DNA from: Straminergon stramineum
Taxonomy: Eukaryota > Streptophyta > Bryopsida > Hypnales > Calliergonaceae
Assembly (NCBI GenBank): GCA_963920665.1
Contig: OY987269.1
Span: 10,232,501-10,296,500, forward strand
DNA: 64,000 nucleotides
Reading direction: 5' to 3'
The first letter of the stretch is position 1; each line of letters begins with the position of its first letter. Below are positions 1 to 12,519 of this stretch, in pieces. The notes below the pieces were generated by a model. That model worked only from the letters and a program-made list of their open reading frames with translations. It did not search any database and was not told the origin of the DNA. Both the position numbers and the translations under genes were made by a program.

Positions 1-432
1 ACAGAAAAATTGAAGCAGCACTCAGCTGGAACACAACCAGATGTAATGTACCATACCGGCGACTAAGTTATATTGAGTTGATTGAGTTTCTGCAGCAATG
101 CAGTGATGAGAGCTCAAGGGCTGGGATGCAACTCCAGTCGAACAAAAAGCTTGAAAAAAGTCACGGCAGGAGTTCGAAACGCACGAGCCAGGGGTGCGCA
201 AGAAGGGTCGCCGCAAGTGCGAAAGTTGCGAGACCGGCATATAAGGCTTTAAAGGTCCCTCTGCCGACAGAGCCCTCGTTTCGATGCTTCGATGACACCT
301 TCCCAGCGACGCCTTCCCCAGAACAAACTGGCCAGGCAATTCAAAGATCCTGTGCCTAAATCCTAAACCCATGAAATTTGCCACTTCCATGGCTCAAATT
401 GCATGAAGTGGATCTTCCGACGTTGTCGAAGA
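1..432. other. Downstream flank of the RNase T2 gene, no gene recognised
   Basis: Base composition here is more balanced than in the AT-rich intergenic DNA, so this may include the 3' UTR of the minus-strand RNase gene. Overlapping open frames occur on both strands (about 78-359 plus and 22-390 minus). Neither shows a recognisable domain, and neither is clearly favoured over the other. Nothing further can be supported. Confidence 0.4.
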
Positions 433-1474
433 CTAGAATTCATCGTCGGAGGAATCCATAGCTACATGAGAAGCTTGGGGTTCTATAGTTGAGACAGTGT
501 GTCTGGATGGAACCCCGCCGTAAACCGGGAACTGGACCAGACCTCGACATATTTTTTGAACAGGGCACTCGGTCAACGTGGTTGCATCGTTCGCAACACA
601 GATGCGGACTTCGTGGAGCTGTTGGTTTCCATCGGGGTCCTTGTTGCACACGATTTGAGGAGAATACCCGAGAAGCGCCGTGAGTGCGTTGGTGATGTTC
701 GCCATCGGGTAGTGACGGTCGTCCGGAAGAATGCCTTGGTCGCGAAGAGCGCCGGCGATGTCGTATAGGTTGTAGAGGTCAAGGGAGGCTTGGAAGTATC
801 GCCGCTGCGTGAGACCCGAGCACGCGCCGTGCTTGGACCATTCGTGTTTCCAGAAATCTTCGTTGCTTCTCGACTTGCACGCTAAGGTGCCCCAGATCTT
901 GTGCAAGTGATCCATCAGTTCCGCGAGCTGCAATGCAAATCCTAATTTGCTCAGTAAACCCTATGTCAAAGTTAACGACACCCTGCGTATTTTTCTGGGA
1001 ATTGAGGATTAGTTTTACCTCGTTTGGATCGAACGCGATGTTCCCGCATTTCCTTGGGTATGTGCCGTCGTTGCGGTTGGGCCAGAGGCCGTGGATACCG
1101 AAGACAGGGCCGGGTTCGCCAGTCACGGGGAAGCAACAGCCCTTCTTGGTGTCGCAGTATGATCCCGGCCACTACCACAACCGAACCAAGACCAAATTCA
1201 ATCTCAAATTACAAAATTGTACAGAAGAGTAATCATAGCACATTGAAGAGAGCACGGTATGCGATTCGATTGCCAGGTCAAGCTTCGAATTAGGGTTTCG
1301 TGGTTTCACCTGTTGTACAAAGAGGAAGTAGTCAAATCTGTTGTCAATCTTACGTTGAGTACTCTCGGTTCTCCGAAACGACTTGGAAGAGATGAATTGC
1401 CATTCACCATCTCTCTGCACGGACGACAAGACCGCAAGGAACAGGACAGCGAGCGCCAGCAGCTGCAACTCCAT
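433..1474 (-). CDS. S-like ribonuclease, RNase T2 family, three exons, 270 aa
   Basis: A secreted or vacuolar endoribonuclease that cleaves single-stranded RNA through a 2',3'-cyclic phosphate. Exons read on the minus strand are 1474-1310, 1171-1019 and 927-433. Both introns are GT-AG and phase 0. Residues 1-17 or so (MELQLLALAVLFLAVLSS) form a signal peptide. The mature start FDYFLFVQQ joins WPGSYCDTKKGCC across intron 1. CAS I is FGIHGLWP (His82) and CAS II is FWKHEWSKHGAC (His134, Glu135, His139), so the known catalytic residues are all present. The cysteine pattern (C61, C67, C68, C123, C142 and later CNKD, RICV, ECP) fits the family, and the length is close to the usual 220-280 aa. The tail after about residue 240 is hydrophilic and ends in an acidic SSDDEF; it could be a C-terminal extension or sorting signal, which is inference. 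Whether it is secreted or vacuolar cannot be decided here. Confidence 0.95.
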
Positions 1475-4400
1475 TGGGACACATGCATACCGAGAACAGT
1501 ACGTAAATGTTGCTTAGGACTTCCGGCTACGCACCTCAAATTCCTCCCAAATTCTCGAAGCACTCCCGAGAATTTCGTGATCATGCACGACTGCCAGCGC
1601 TCTTCTCTTTCTCTTTGCGCTTAGGGTTCCATCTCTCTCTTTCCTGTCCGTTGTTTGGTCTTCGCGGATGAGGGGGCGGCAGAGAGCATTTAGCTGGTTT
1701 CGCCGTACTGGAGCTCATTAAGTAGCAGACTGATTGCCAAGTCGATATTGATAATTGTTGCGGATTAAATCACACTGCCATTTTCAAGTAGTCTTGCTTC
1801 CCTCTCTTCAACTTCTGGTAACAGCGAGGTTATATTATCGGCCACTCCATTTTTTCTTTCAGAACTTTCTCAGGTTTTGGATCTTGTCATTCCAGTCTCT
1901 GAGTATAGTCTCCTGATTATACACGGGACATCAGTTTCTAAAATCTTTTGAAGAATGTACTGTACCAAGGAATAAATTAGGGATGAAGTGCAAAGAAATA
2001 GGAATGAAGTTTAGAATTCAACAATTGTCATATTGTGCCCCAGTGGATCTTCTAATGGGGATCTTCCAACGAGACTCAAGTTGTGATCAACTCTGTGATG
2101 GCTAACAAGTCGCACTGTTATTACTATGTGTTCAAAATAAAAATAATAACATTGCTCAACACAATCCATCTAGAATGTGTTCCGGAAGCTCAAAAACATC
2201 CTAGTTTTTCATAAATTTCTCCACTGATCAAAATGTCATAGCTACTCGATTTATTTCTCTCAATGCACGGCTTTCACTATTTAGCAATACTGTGAACCTC
2301 CATGATTGATGTGAATGCAAGGAACAAGAAATCACCGACAGCCTCTTTGCCTGGGAATTTGGATTGGTGATCACAAACGTAGCAATCGCACATGAAAGCT
2401 CCCACAATTCTTTCTGTGTTGATTCCATGTGGTCGAATTTTTTTGATTCATTTTCTAGTTTGTGAATTGTCTAGCTAATGAAGAAGACATTCAATCTGCG
2501 TGTTGATTTAGGGTGAGGGATCAGTTGCCAGGGCTTGGGAAATGATGGACGACAATTTTGTGACCACAACTGAATGGTTGCAAAACCACATGTACTATAG
2601 AGGCCTAGAGATTACTTCCAGGTTACAGTTAGCCTAGTCCTCCATAAGTATAAGTGGTCGGGCTCAGACAAGACCGTAACACATTTAGAGTATTTACATT
2701 GAACATCTATGAAAATTGGAACCAGTGTCAAGGTAGGGAAATTTCTGAAAAATATCTGGAGTGAGAGAAGGAACCCCTTTGAGACCGCAGAAAACAAGTG
2801 AGGAAATGAGAAGTTTTGCAGTGTCGAGTTTATCAAACTTTGAGCGAGTGCCTTTAGAAAGCCATAAAATCAACTGAAAATAGTCACATTTTGCATTTGT
2901 CCATTACAAACACCCTTCAATCTACATCATTTTTCAAAAGTTGAATGCAATTGATGCAAGCATGTCGAGACACAACTTCGTCACATCACATTTAATCGTG
3001 GAAGAGCTGCTCTGAGGAGCAGTTTCATAAACTAACGCTTACTCGTTGGCAATAACTTTACCAACTTTGTATTATATGCTTTAGAGCATGTTAACCCCAT
3101 GTGTAACTAATTGGCTTCTCCATCGATGAAGCAAATAGACATACTACAATACTTACATGCATGATCCATTTCACTCTTAGTTTATCAAAGTCAAATCAAG
3201 CAAGTCTATGTTGCTCATAACAATTTGAACATGCTCAGTTCCATTACCATAAATTTTGTAAACTCAATATCAAATCTTGTCATACCTTACTGGGCATCTA
3301 GCAATATCAATACTAGTACAAGTCATGTACTAAATGGAATCTAGAGAGTTTTATGCCAAAGTATCAAGACCGTTACTATCTAAGCATTGACAAATCAAAT
3401 CAACATCATTTCCTTACACCTAAAAGTAAACATAAATTTTAAGGTAAGGAACAACTTCACATCATGCAAAAGTCTTTTTTGAAAGTTTTGGAGAAGCCAT
3501 GGACCTCACCTATGCCCATCCCACAACAAAACAACACGTTGGATTGTTAGTGAGGAAACAATAGGTGTCTTCAGCCCATAGTGCATATTATAGCTATCAC
3601 AAGAATGCAATCAAAATTATTCATGTACATCAAATTTCACCAAAAGGCTAAAACTACAAGTGAACCTGAAGACCAATTGAACATTGCGCCATACTTTGTG
3701 AGAGATCCATTGCAACTTGAGAGTTACCACCAACCAAAATGGAAATGCTTTGATATTAATGTTGTATAAGAGTGCTACTAAATGCCAAAATTTCCACAAC
3801 TTGGAGAAGAGGTTTGAATCGGAGAAGGAAAATGGACTGGAACTTCACAGCTTCAATTAGTTACTCTTCTTGTTTCATCATTAAGGCAAGGCCATAAATC
3901 AACGTTAGAGTTTGTTGTCTGGGCATGCAACCATGTAAAGTCTAGCCGTCAAAAATTAAACAAACTACATTAAACCTAGACCCTTCTAATAAATCAATAG
4001 TAAATTCACTAAAGATGCACTACGCACTAGGCTATAATTCCAAAGTCAGCCAAATCAAAGGAGTTAATTTAAATATGTGACATGGCTATGGTTGTAGTTA
4101 GCTAGTCCAAATCAAATGTACTTTATGCATGAAGTACATTTCCTTTCTTGCAAATTGTTTATATCCCTTTCAAATCACAAAGCTAATAGATATTTGTATA
4201 TCTAAAGTACACTTTGGACACAATGCCAATTAAATTTTCTACCATAAAGCATGGAATCCCAAAAGACTTCTTTTACTTTTATCTTTAAGCTAAGCCTTAG
4301 CCTAGGATTTGAAGTCTAGAGAAACAAACAACTAAACAACCTAAGTTAAAGTATGGATGCAATCCATACAATCATGAACAAAAACTAATCCTCAAGCTCA

Positions 4401-5581
4401 AAATGTGGTAGTGCATTTTGAAGTCTAGAACTTTGACTCTAATGATCTTTTAACATATTCACTGAGAATGGTTGAAAATTTGAAGGTAGGACAATTATGG
4501 TATGACAACTATGGTAGGCACCCAAAAATGCTCCATTGACTCTAAATTGCCATCTTCACTATATGTACATCTCCAAAATCAATTATATACCTATGGGGAA
4601 GAAGTGATTTCAGAACCAAACTTTGTTCCTTCATAACTTTTGCAAACAAAAGCCAAATGTCGCATTCATTGGTGCATTGGAACCTCCTATTACTTGCCAA
4701 GAAAAATTTATTAAAAGTTGAATAGTCTAATAATAGCAATTAGTGGTGGTTTTGGAGGTGTCTACTTTATATAACCAATCAAGATTCAATAGTTCCTATA
4801 TTTAGTGTCACTAACACTAAGTCACTAATCAATTTAAAATTGCTCTAATTTTTTATTCTTGATGAATGTTTTTACCAAATATGTTTAGAAAGATCTTCCT
4901 CTTTAGATACTATTGATTTTTTAGCTCTTGGTAAAAATATTCATCTACTATAAAAAGTTAAAGTCCCTTGAGCAAGTAGTTAGTATGGATGACACTAAAT
5001 ATTGTATGTTGAGGTCAAATTTGACACCTTGGTGTAAAATTTAAAAATAATTTAATTTGGACATTTGAACAATTCAACAACTTGATAAATTTTATTCTCT
5101 TTCCGCATGTTGCTCTTCCTAATTTTTTGACACTTTGATGAAATGATTTGATTTTTTCTATTCATACATGAATGTATTCTTTTTTTCTAAATTTTCTGAA
5201 GAACAATTTATTAATATTCAGAATTTTCAGAAAAGAAAATTTCTCAGATTTTTCAAAAATATTTGTGCTATTTATCATATTTTAGATATGCTCCAATTTT
5301 TCTGTAATTATTTACAAAACTGACCTACGCATAGGATACAATTTTGGTGTAGTTAGATTCAACAGATCCAATTTTCAATGGATTAGATTTTAATTGTTGG
5401 TTACTAATTCCAAGTGCATAGACATTATGTCCAGAAATGACAATCAAGAACATGGTCATTGAAAATAATTTAATTATGAAAGGTAATTTGGAAGTTCATA
5501 CACATGTGGCCACCCTATGGCTCGTAAGGCACTAACTTGCATAAATTTTATGATAATCATGTCCTTGATTGCTATTGACCC
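1475..5581. other. Intergenic DNA upstream of RNase T2
   Basis: The first ~250 bases hold the presumed promoter and 5' UTR of the RNase gene (CT-rich, with 'cttagggttcc' near 1620). The rest is AT-rich, with many stops in all frames and only short chance ORFs (for example 2228-2428, 2612-2836, 3581-3769, 4542-4739). No domain, TIR pair or RNA gene was recognised. Confidence 0.5.
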
Positions 5582-5804
5582 ATAAACCTTGACATGGATG
5601 TTTAGTGTCCGATGGATGACATAATATCTTTGTGTGTGGGACAAAAGTGAAACCATTCATCCTCGGAATTTCATGTGGAAGGGGGAGATCTTCCATAGTA
5701 GTTTGACCTCCAATGAATATTTATATATTATTTATTTATTTATTTCAGTAGATGATGTCACATAGTTCCAAAAGTAATGATTTCTATAGTCATCAGTCCA
5801 TCCT
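5582..5804 (-). mobile_element. Diverged copy of the ~225-bp TTAA MITE (family D)
   Basis: It matches the copies at 58671-58896 and 15971-16184. Shared landmarks are a 'gtgtccgatggatgac' segment, 'agatcttccatagtagtttgacctccaatga' and 'gatgtcacatagttccaaaag'. It ends at the TTAA at 5805-5808. The left boundary TTAA has decayed to ATAA. A short (ATTT)n expansion lies inside near 5725-5747. Confidence 0.6.
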
Positions 5805-5808
5805 TTAA

Positions 5809-6383
5809 TCCTAGAGCGCTCTAACATCCAGAAAGTGGACAACAAACAAATTGAAATTGTTGTATCTTCTCATTCTTGCTTGGATGAAAGTCATCCTAAA
5901 TTTTGGAGATACTTTATCAAATTGTTATCCTATCTAAGGGTTGGATTTGGTGTTAATAGAGTACATATTTTCTAAAACTATAAATGTGCAAGGATGTCAA
6001 GTGGTTGACCAAGATAAAATTGCATTGACTCTAGTTCAAAATGGGATTTGCCAAAATGAGGGCATAGATTTTACGAGCACAAAAAATTCAAAAAATCACC
6101 ATGTGAAGAGAACCTCATTTCAAATCCATTCCAACAAATTTCACTCAAAAATTGATACTATTATGCTTGTAATCAAATTTTGAAGGAATTTTGAAATTTT
6201 CTTTACAAAATTTAGAAAAAAAATATTGATGATAACATTGGTGAATTTAACCGTATGAATGGAATCTACAACTCAGTCTAAAACTTTTATATATATGTCA
6301 ATTCCAAAATATGCTTCCAAATAGCACTTTATAATGATTTTCTCAAATTATCAGTTTTGGAGATGAGTCTGGATGTTCCAGAG
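5809..6383 (-). mobile_element. ~570-bp TTAA-flanked element, family B, copy a
   Basis: TTAA sites bound it at 5805-5808 and 6384-6387. The interior aligns, in opposite orientation, with 22916-23484 and 61860-62431. All three copies share a stretch whose conceptual translation contains ALTLVQN and KNHHVKRTSFQIHSNKF. That stretch is short and interrupted, so I treat it as non-coding repeat sequence or a relic. The ends are imperfect inverted repeats around 'ACATCCAGA'. Confidence 0.7.
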
Positions 6384-6387
6384 TTAA

Positions 6388-7256
6388 CCCCAAAATGACC
6401 CTGGGATTTCTGTTCCTTTATAGTCACGACAGAGAGATGAAGAAATTTGCAATTTTTGAATTAGCAAAATGGGTGGGTTGGGAAAAGTATCCGTATCGAT
6501 TGGAAGGATGATATGAGGGTGTGGTACTAGAATTTTTGCAAGAGGAGATTCGGCAGAAAAGTACAACAGATTGATCGTAGGAGGAGTGTGCACAGTTGCC
6601 AAAAACTTGCTTTCTACAGCATTTATTTGTACTTCGCGATTGCCACAGCACAATTGCCACCTTGAATTGCACTGAAACTTTGAGATTCTAGAGTTGACAA
6701 GATGACTTGCACTTGTGCCAAAAAACATTGGCAAAAGAGGTAGCATACTTTTCTTGCGATGATTGCAAACTTGACTGTGTCAAGTAGTGCCAAAATCCAG
6801 GAATCTACTACGATCATTTTGACAAAAAAATGCGTGGTGACAAAGGTTGATCCAAGCGGTGGATACAACAATCCTGAACATGTGTAACTACTCAAAAAAA
6901 TTTAGGCCAATCTAACGGTGGATTTCATTGAAAATGATCTTGCGAAGCAACTGAGGAGGTGACTCGGTGAATGGAAGGGTGGGATTGGTGGTTTGCAACT
7001 GAAATCCAAGTTGGCAGGCAGCAAAATCTGAGTTGGCGGAGTACTTTCCTTCATGGTCAGGGAACCTTGCATACTAGTTCAGCATGTATAATTAGGAAGA
7101 CACATCAGCTTTAAAATTTACAGACACCTCTAGATTCCCAATCCCAAGCCCTACAATAGTGTAGTTAACAAATTTTCCAAATACAATGATGATTTTGCAT
7201 TATCAAGCTCGGAAAAATGCTCGAGGACAGATTATGTCCTCAGGGTCATTTTGGGG
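6388..7256. mobile_element. TTAA-flanked element with CCCC TIRs, family A, 869 bp
   Basis: The left end reads TTAA-CCCCAAAATGACCCTG and the right end CAGGGTCATTTTGGGG-TTAA, a perfect 16-bp terminal inverted repeat inside a TTAA duplication. This is the layout of piggyBac-type transposons. No transposase is present, only short frames at 6384-6895 on the minus strand, so it is a non-autonomous element. The same TIR begins the element at 58901. It shares its left TTAA with the neighbouring family B element. Confidence 0.85.
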
Positions 7257-7267
7257 TTAAGGGTTAA

Positions 7268-10200
7268 CTAATCCAATAAGCTTGTGGGCCGTAAATTATT
7301 GCATGTCGTCACTGGACTCCATCCTATTTGTCCAGATTGCTCACTGAAGATGAGCATGTGTCCTCTCATAGCCTCCCCTGTAATCACACCCGAGTAACAC
7401 AATATGATTGGCAACTGACTCTCATTTCGTGGTCGGATACCATACTGTAGTTTATACCATAACTGGAAATACTAAACATCTGTCAACATTCATCAGATGT
7501 TTTGGAGCACATAACAAATACCCTGCATGAACCTATAATTTTCCATTAGTTTAATTTTGGATGTGTACTAAAAAAAAATTGAATGCCATAGGAATGGGTT
7601 TACTACCATGAATATTTTGTAATAAGATAATTCCGGTAGACAGAAACAATTATCAGCATCAATTCAGATTGAAAACCCACTGTACCTCCAAGGATACATG
7701 CATTGTCGTCAAGTTCTATCTTGCACATGTTGAAACATGTTCTGATTGTTTTGACACCCTGCAGAAGTACAATCCAGTAGGTTGTTTCAGATGTGGTAAT
7801 CAATAGTATGATTCAGGTTCAATGGGTTCCCTCAAGTGGCACAATACCTACCAGCCTGTAGGAAAGGACTAGCCTTTTTTGAGCTTCTTGGAATTTGCTC
7901 AAAGCTAAACAAAAATCCCAAGTTTTGATAAGTTTTATCAATTTAAAAAAAAATTATAACCATAATAATTCAAACTAGTTGTGTTATGAATCATATGTAG
8001 AAAAGAAAACACAACAATAGTACTTCTGGATTGAAAGATTATAATGTTTAATCAAAAGTGTGTTAGTGATTTGAAAGAGGGTGTTAAAAGTGTAAAATTG
8101 ATTTGAAGTATTTCAATCCTCATCTTACATGTCAAATCTAAAATTGAGATCATAAAAAAAATATGAGGTTAAAGGACATAACATGCATAACCATAATTGA
8201 AACACATTTTCTCATATAGATTTTTAAAATGAATTTCCAATGTGATTTTTCCTTCACCAAGAGCCTTTAACAAAATAATCAAGATTTGCAGTGGACACCC
8301 TTCCACAAAATATCGGATTTTTGATGCCTAAACTAGACTTTTAAGGGTACCCAACAAAACAATAAAATACCAAACATATTATTTTGGTAAGATTTTATTT
8401 AACTTCAGAATTTAGCCGGCACCAAAGTGTGGTGCCTTGAGCATTTAGGAGTTAACAGTGAAAAACTCAAAGTGGAAGAGTAAACGTCAAAAAATAATCC
8501 ATGAGGCAAGTCAATGAGATATGCGGTCATTACCTGAAGGTCTCTTTGTGCATGAACTGTTAAAGTAATAATTCAGCTATGTACGCACCCCGGAAGTGAG
8601 GTAATACTCTGGCTTTATGACAAAGTCAGATGTGGAACCGTCGTCAGCAAGAGACGAAAACTTCATAATAAGATCTCCAAATTCCCTCACTAAGGATTTT
8701 CTTCTGCAGGTGCAAGGCAGTTATTACAAATCCATAAGGACAAAGTCCTTCTAGAATGGAGTCAATAGAATCATTAAGCTCCTAAAATCAACCATGCAAA
8801 GAGGTGACAAACTGTTTCAGGCACGGCCTAGAAATATTAAAATCAGAAAATCGCAAATCATCAGTGCTGCTGCATAAATGAAATCCAAAAAATACGAACT
8901 GACCTCTCTTTTTTGTCCCGCCAACATGATCGTTGAAACATATTGCGAATACGATCATCTTGGATTTTTTGGAATTTCATTCTTCTAGCGTCCTCTTTGA
9001 GCTGTACCCTACACATTTAAAGAACATTAATCCAAAAACGCTTTGTCATTTGCGTTGCATTGAGAATGGAGAGGAACGAACTATAACTTGTTGCGTCATC
9101 ACAACTCCCTTCAAATGTGCAGACAATCGTTGTTGTGCTACCCAATGCCAATATATTTAGCTGGTAATCGACTAGCAGCAAACTCTGACAACCCAAGTGA
9201 GATATTAAAGATTACAAGGTAAAGGCAGAACTCACAACGGAATCAATCTTCCGGAAAAGTGTTGGATGCAAGTAAGTGAGACCGGCGCCGGTATCAATAT
9301 ACATTCGCACCCCTCGCACTACCATATTACCTCGTTCTCCTGTTCTCGACCTCAAATCAATATCCTTACCTCGATAATTAATTCCCACCAGCTCCGCCAC
9401 GTGCATTGCGGAGCTTTCCCTGTCGCTGTGCAGAGGACGCAAGTAAGTTGCAAGACTTCTCCCTGGAGCGTCAAGGTCCAGCCTAAATCAATAGGTTCAG
9501 TGCATCTGTCTCTGCCAAGAGATGTTTTGATTCTAAATTTTTTCGAAAAATAAGCAACAATTGTTGCTCTGAAAATTGAATATATTGAAGGAAAATTACG
9601 TGGCATAAACAACCACTTAAGAGAACATGCGATACAGTTAGACACTGCTCTTGAGGGTAGAGAACGTACATCTCATCATTAGTAGGATTGTGTACGATAG
9701 AGGTGGTCCAAATTGTGCTGGCAGATTGCGTTGCGTATAAGTCTCCGAAGGAAATAAAACCGGCGCGCTCGAAAAATGGTAAACGACGGCCATGTACTGG
9801 GCGTGCTGGTTCCAAGCATACTGTAACCACGTACTCAGACACGAGTCCCTTCAAATGCAATTGGCGAAGCCAACTAGAAGGATGAGGACTTAAGCCCAGA
9901 ATCCCATCTGATGAACCATCTGAAGTTGGTTCGTCCATAGTGTCATCATCTTCATCAACACTGTCGTCGTCCTCCACCTCAAGGTTTGACCCTTCCCCCG
10001 CGTCAGCACATCTGCCAAAATTCATCTGTTTCATCTTCTACCGATGTAACAACAATATATATTCATAAGATAATTTTCCAGAGTGCAATTCCGCTTCGGT
10101 AGTGCCAACATAAGCTGTAGCAACATCAATTGTTCTCAACAATTGTGCATCACCCGTCTAGGTGCAGAGAAAAGCCTGTGCAAGAAAAAAAAATTACCCA

Positions 10201-12028
10201 AATGCCAAAGAAACTGGCACTCCAGGCGCATCGCTCAGGTCGAACCTGACATCTGCCTTGATCACAGAGCCTCGTGTTTCAGAGCCGTCTGTATATTTCT
10301 GCTCAAAGAAGCATCTGAAATTGTTCATTTCATCGCAGGGGTACTCACTACCTTCTTGAAAGTCCTTGCAAAGGCTCCGGTCTTCTTCACAGTTCAAGAA
10401 ACTGTTTGCTGTAGGAATGAACGGTCCAGTATCTCCCTGCATTCAGACGACGAACATTGCGTTATTCTAATTTCATACTACCAATCTGGTAGTATGCAAT
10501 CTAGTCGACTGCCTCACAAAATGACCAGCATGATGCATGATGGTAAAGGATTATTACATCATTAAACTCACGTTCACGTGAATGAAGACAAATACATTGA
10601 AAGGTTACAATCAATCGAGATGCCAAAGGTTCAAAGAGAGAGCACACTTACCACCAGCTCACTACCTTGACAATTGACCCACGTAGGGCCAGACGCAGTG
10701 TCAGGTATCAAGAGATAATCACGCGCCATTCCATGGTAGCCGATCGGTACTTCAGCCAATAATGGTTGTCTGCATTAAACAACCATCGCAAACATTATAC
10801 TCGGGCATAGGAACCTATTACACTCAGGCACAAGAAAACTCTAAATGAACCTCGCAGGAAGCTAGACAATATGCTAATTGTTGAGTTTGGCAATCCTCAG
10901 ATGACAGGCAATTGAAATGGATCTTTCTATCCTTAAGAGTGGATTCAAACGGGAAACAAATATTTGGCATGTCCCTTTTCTATTCGTGTTCCAACTCTCG
11001 TATCCTTCTCTACTTCTGTCCTTACATATTGGAAAAAATAAAAAGCAAAGAAGCACTAAACTATGCCCACATGATCGAGGGTTGAAATTTTCATATGTCG
11101 TGTACAAATCAAATGCCAGCTAGAACGTCTGGAACCAAAATGCATGACAGGGAACCTACAGATTACGATCAGACTCTCGCACTCCACCGACCACAGGCCA
11201 TTTACGTCCCCTTAGAGCTGCACGGGTCGATGATGAAGCCTCCACAAGATTTTCCATCGATTCATGGCACCCATTCCTTTTCTTGAACGAATCAATTTCT
11301 CGAGAAAGATCGTCACCGACGACTTGTCCGTCCAAAAGTTGCTCCTCCTGCTCCTCTTCATCGAATATTTCCTGCGGAGTCGAGACTCTGGTCTCCAGAA
11401 GGCCCCGTTGTCTTCTCCGATGCACTGGAGCCAAAGCAGTAACGCTCCTGTTGCGAGCTTGTGAATACCGAAATAGTTCCAACACAAACGCTCGACGGGG
11501 CACGCTTTCCGTTGAGATCGAGGGAGAAGTGCGAAACCTTGTTAGAGTCCAAGCCATAAACCACGAGATGAGAAACAGACCGAGAATGTTGACAGCCCTT
11601 CTGCTAATTCGAACTTGACACCCAACCAAACTCTGCATCCATGTCCATGACTGCAAAAAATCATTTCCGTAACTGAGTTGTTCAAGCCGACATAAACCAC
11701 CTGTCGTAGTCTAATAACTGGAGTACCTTATCAGTTTCGGATAGATTAAATTTTATCTTAACAAACCGTTGTTTTTTGAAAATCTAGTTTTCCAATCGTA
11801 GAAAATTGAATAGAAATTTGTGAATGATCAAGATTATGACTAATGCGAAATTTTATTATAAGAAAATAGAATACATTCGGCACGTTTTGTCCGAACTGAA
11901 ATGGTAAGGTCCCGTGGTTCAACAAACTTGAAAATCATTTCTGCAAATTAGGGAAGCTTCACCTGATTAGGGTTGTAGTAGTAATCTTCTTGACGACATC
12001 GACCGCGCCAGGAAATGCCGTCCCTCAT
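7268..12028 (-). CDS. Membrane-anchored pepsin-like aspartic protease (A1 family, APCB1-like), ten exons, 632 aa
   Basis: Exons on the minus strand are 12028-11963, 11650-11160, 10769-10652, 10436-10198, 10011-9670, 9482-9236, 9001-8904, 8703-8589, 7758-7686 and 7377-7268. All phases fit and the total is 633 codons. The start MRDGISWRG is the first in-frame ATG of exon 1. Residues ~41-58 (AVNILGLFLISWFMAW) form one transmembrane segment, so the protease domain probably sits on the lumenal or outer side. The first catalytic motif is LLIPDTAS (Asp209), the flap YTDGSETRG (Tyr273), then FGC, DGILGLS, FISFGD, and the second motif MYIDTGAG (Asp482). The C-terminal MRGHMLIF...QIGW segment resembles Arabidopsis APCB1, which is why I suggest that subgroup. 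Oddities: DTA replaces DTG at the first site, and an acidic insert (EDDDSVDEDDDTMDE) precedes DGILGLS. A1 membership is secure, but activity and subgroup are inferred. Confidence 0.9.
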
Positions 12029-12353
12029 CCTCAGAAGTTGATCGCCAACTACGTGATCTCTCGCAACGCAGTGAAGCGACAGATACTAAAAATTGCGTCA
12101 AGCAGGTTCGTATTTTAGGGTTTCAAGTAATGAACTCAAAATAGGATCGCTTCAAAAAGAATTTGCTCTCATGGTATTACACATAACTGTGAAATCATAA
12201 CAAACAGCTATGCTACGAGAGACATTGACTCACTTTTCAACTAGACCTACTCAATCTCCCTCACATCCGCCGTAAATGTAGTTTCTGTCAATGCAAAGCC
12301 TACTCCACTTTGGTCCAGATCCACCAAACTTTAAAATCACTTATGAAAATCAC

Positions 12354-12419
12354 CTGATTAGGATTTTAGTAGCACTCTTCGTGCCGGCATCGTCAGCGTC
12401 AGGAAATGCGGTTCCACAT
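12354..12419 (-). pseudogene. Decayed tandem copy of protease exon 1
   Basis: It aligns codon for codon with protease exon 1 (11963-12028). It keeps the same length of 66 bp, the ATG, the ending NPNQ and a CAG|GTGA donor. Three in-frame stops (two TGA, one TAA) interrupt it. The duplicated unit extends beyond the exon: roughly 11955-12120 against 12345-12520, a period of about 390 bp. It could still act as an alternative non-coding first exon. Confidence 0.8.
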
Positions 12420-12519
12420 CCTCAGAAGACGATCATCGGATACTGAATTTCGAACCAAGAATCGAACCGGGAGCCCAAATTTAAAGTCGCGTCAAGCAGT
12501 TTCGCAACCAGAATTTAAG

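Noticed and set aside
11156..11656. Protease start at the ATG inside exon 2 (11638)
   Set aside because: A good acceptor lies just upstream and exon 1 joins in frame with an earlier ATG (12028). The internal ATG is kept only as an alternative if the decayed exon copy is used as first exon.
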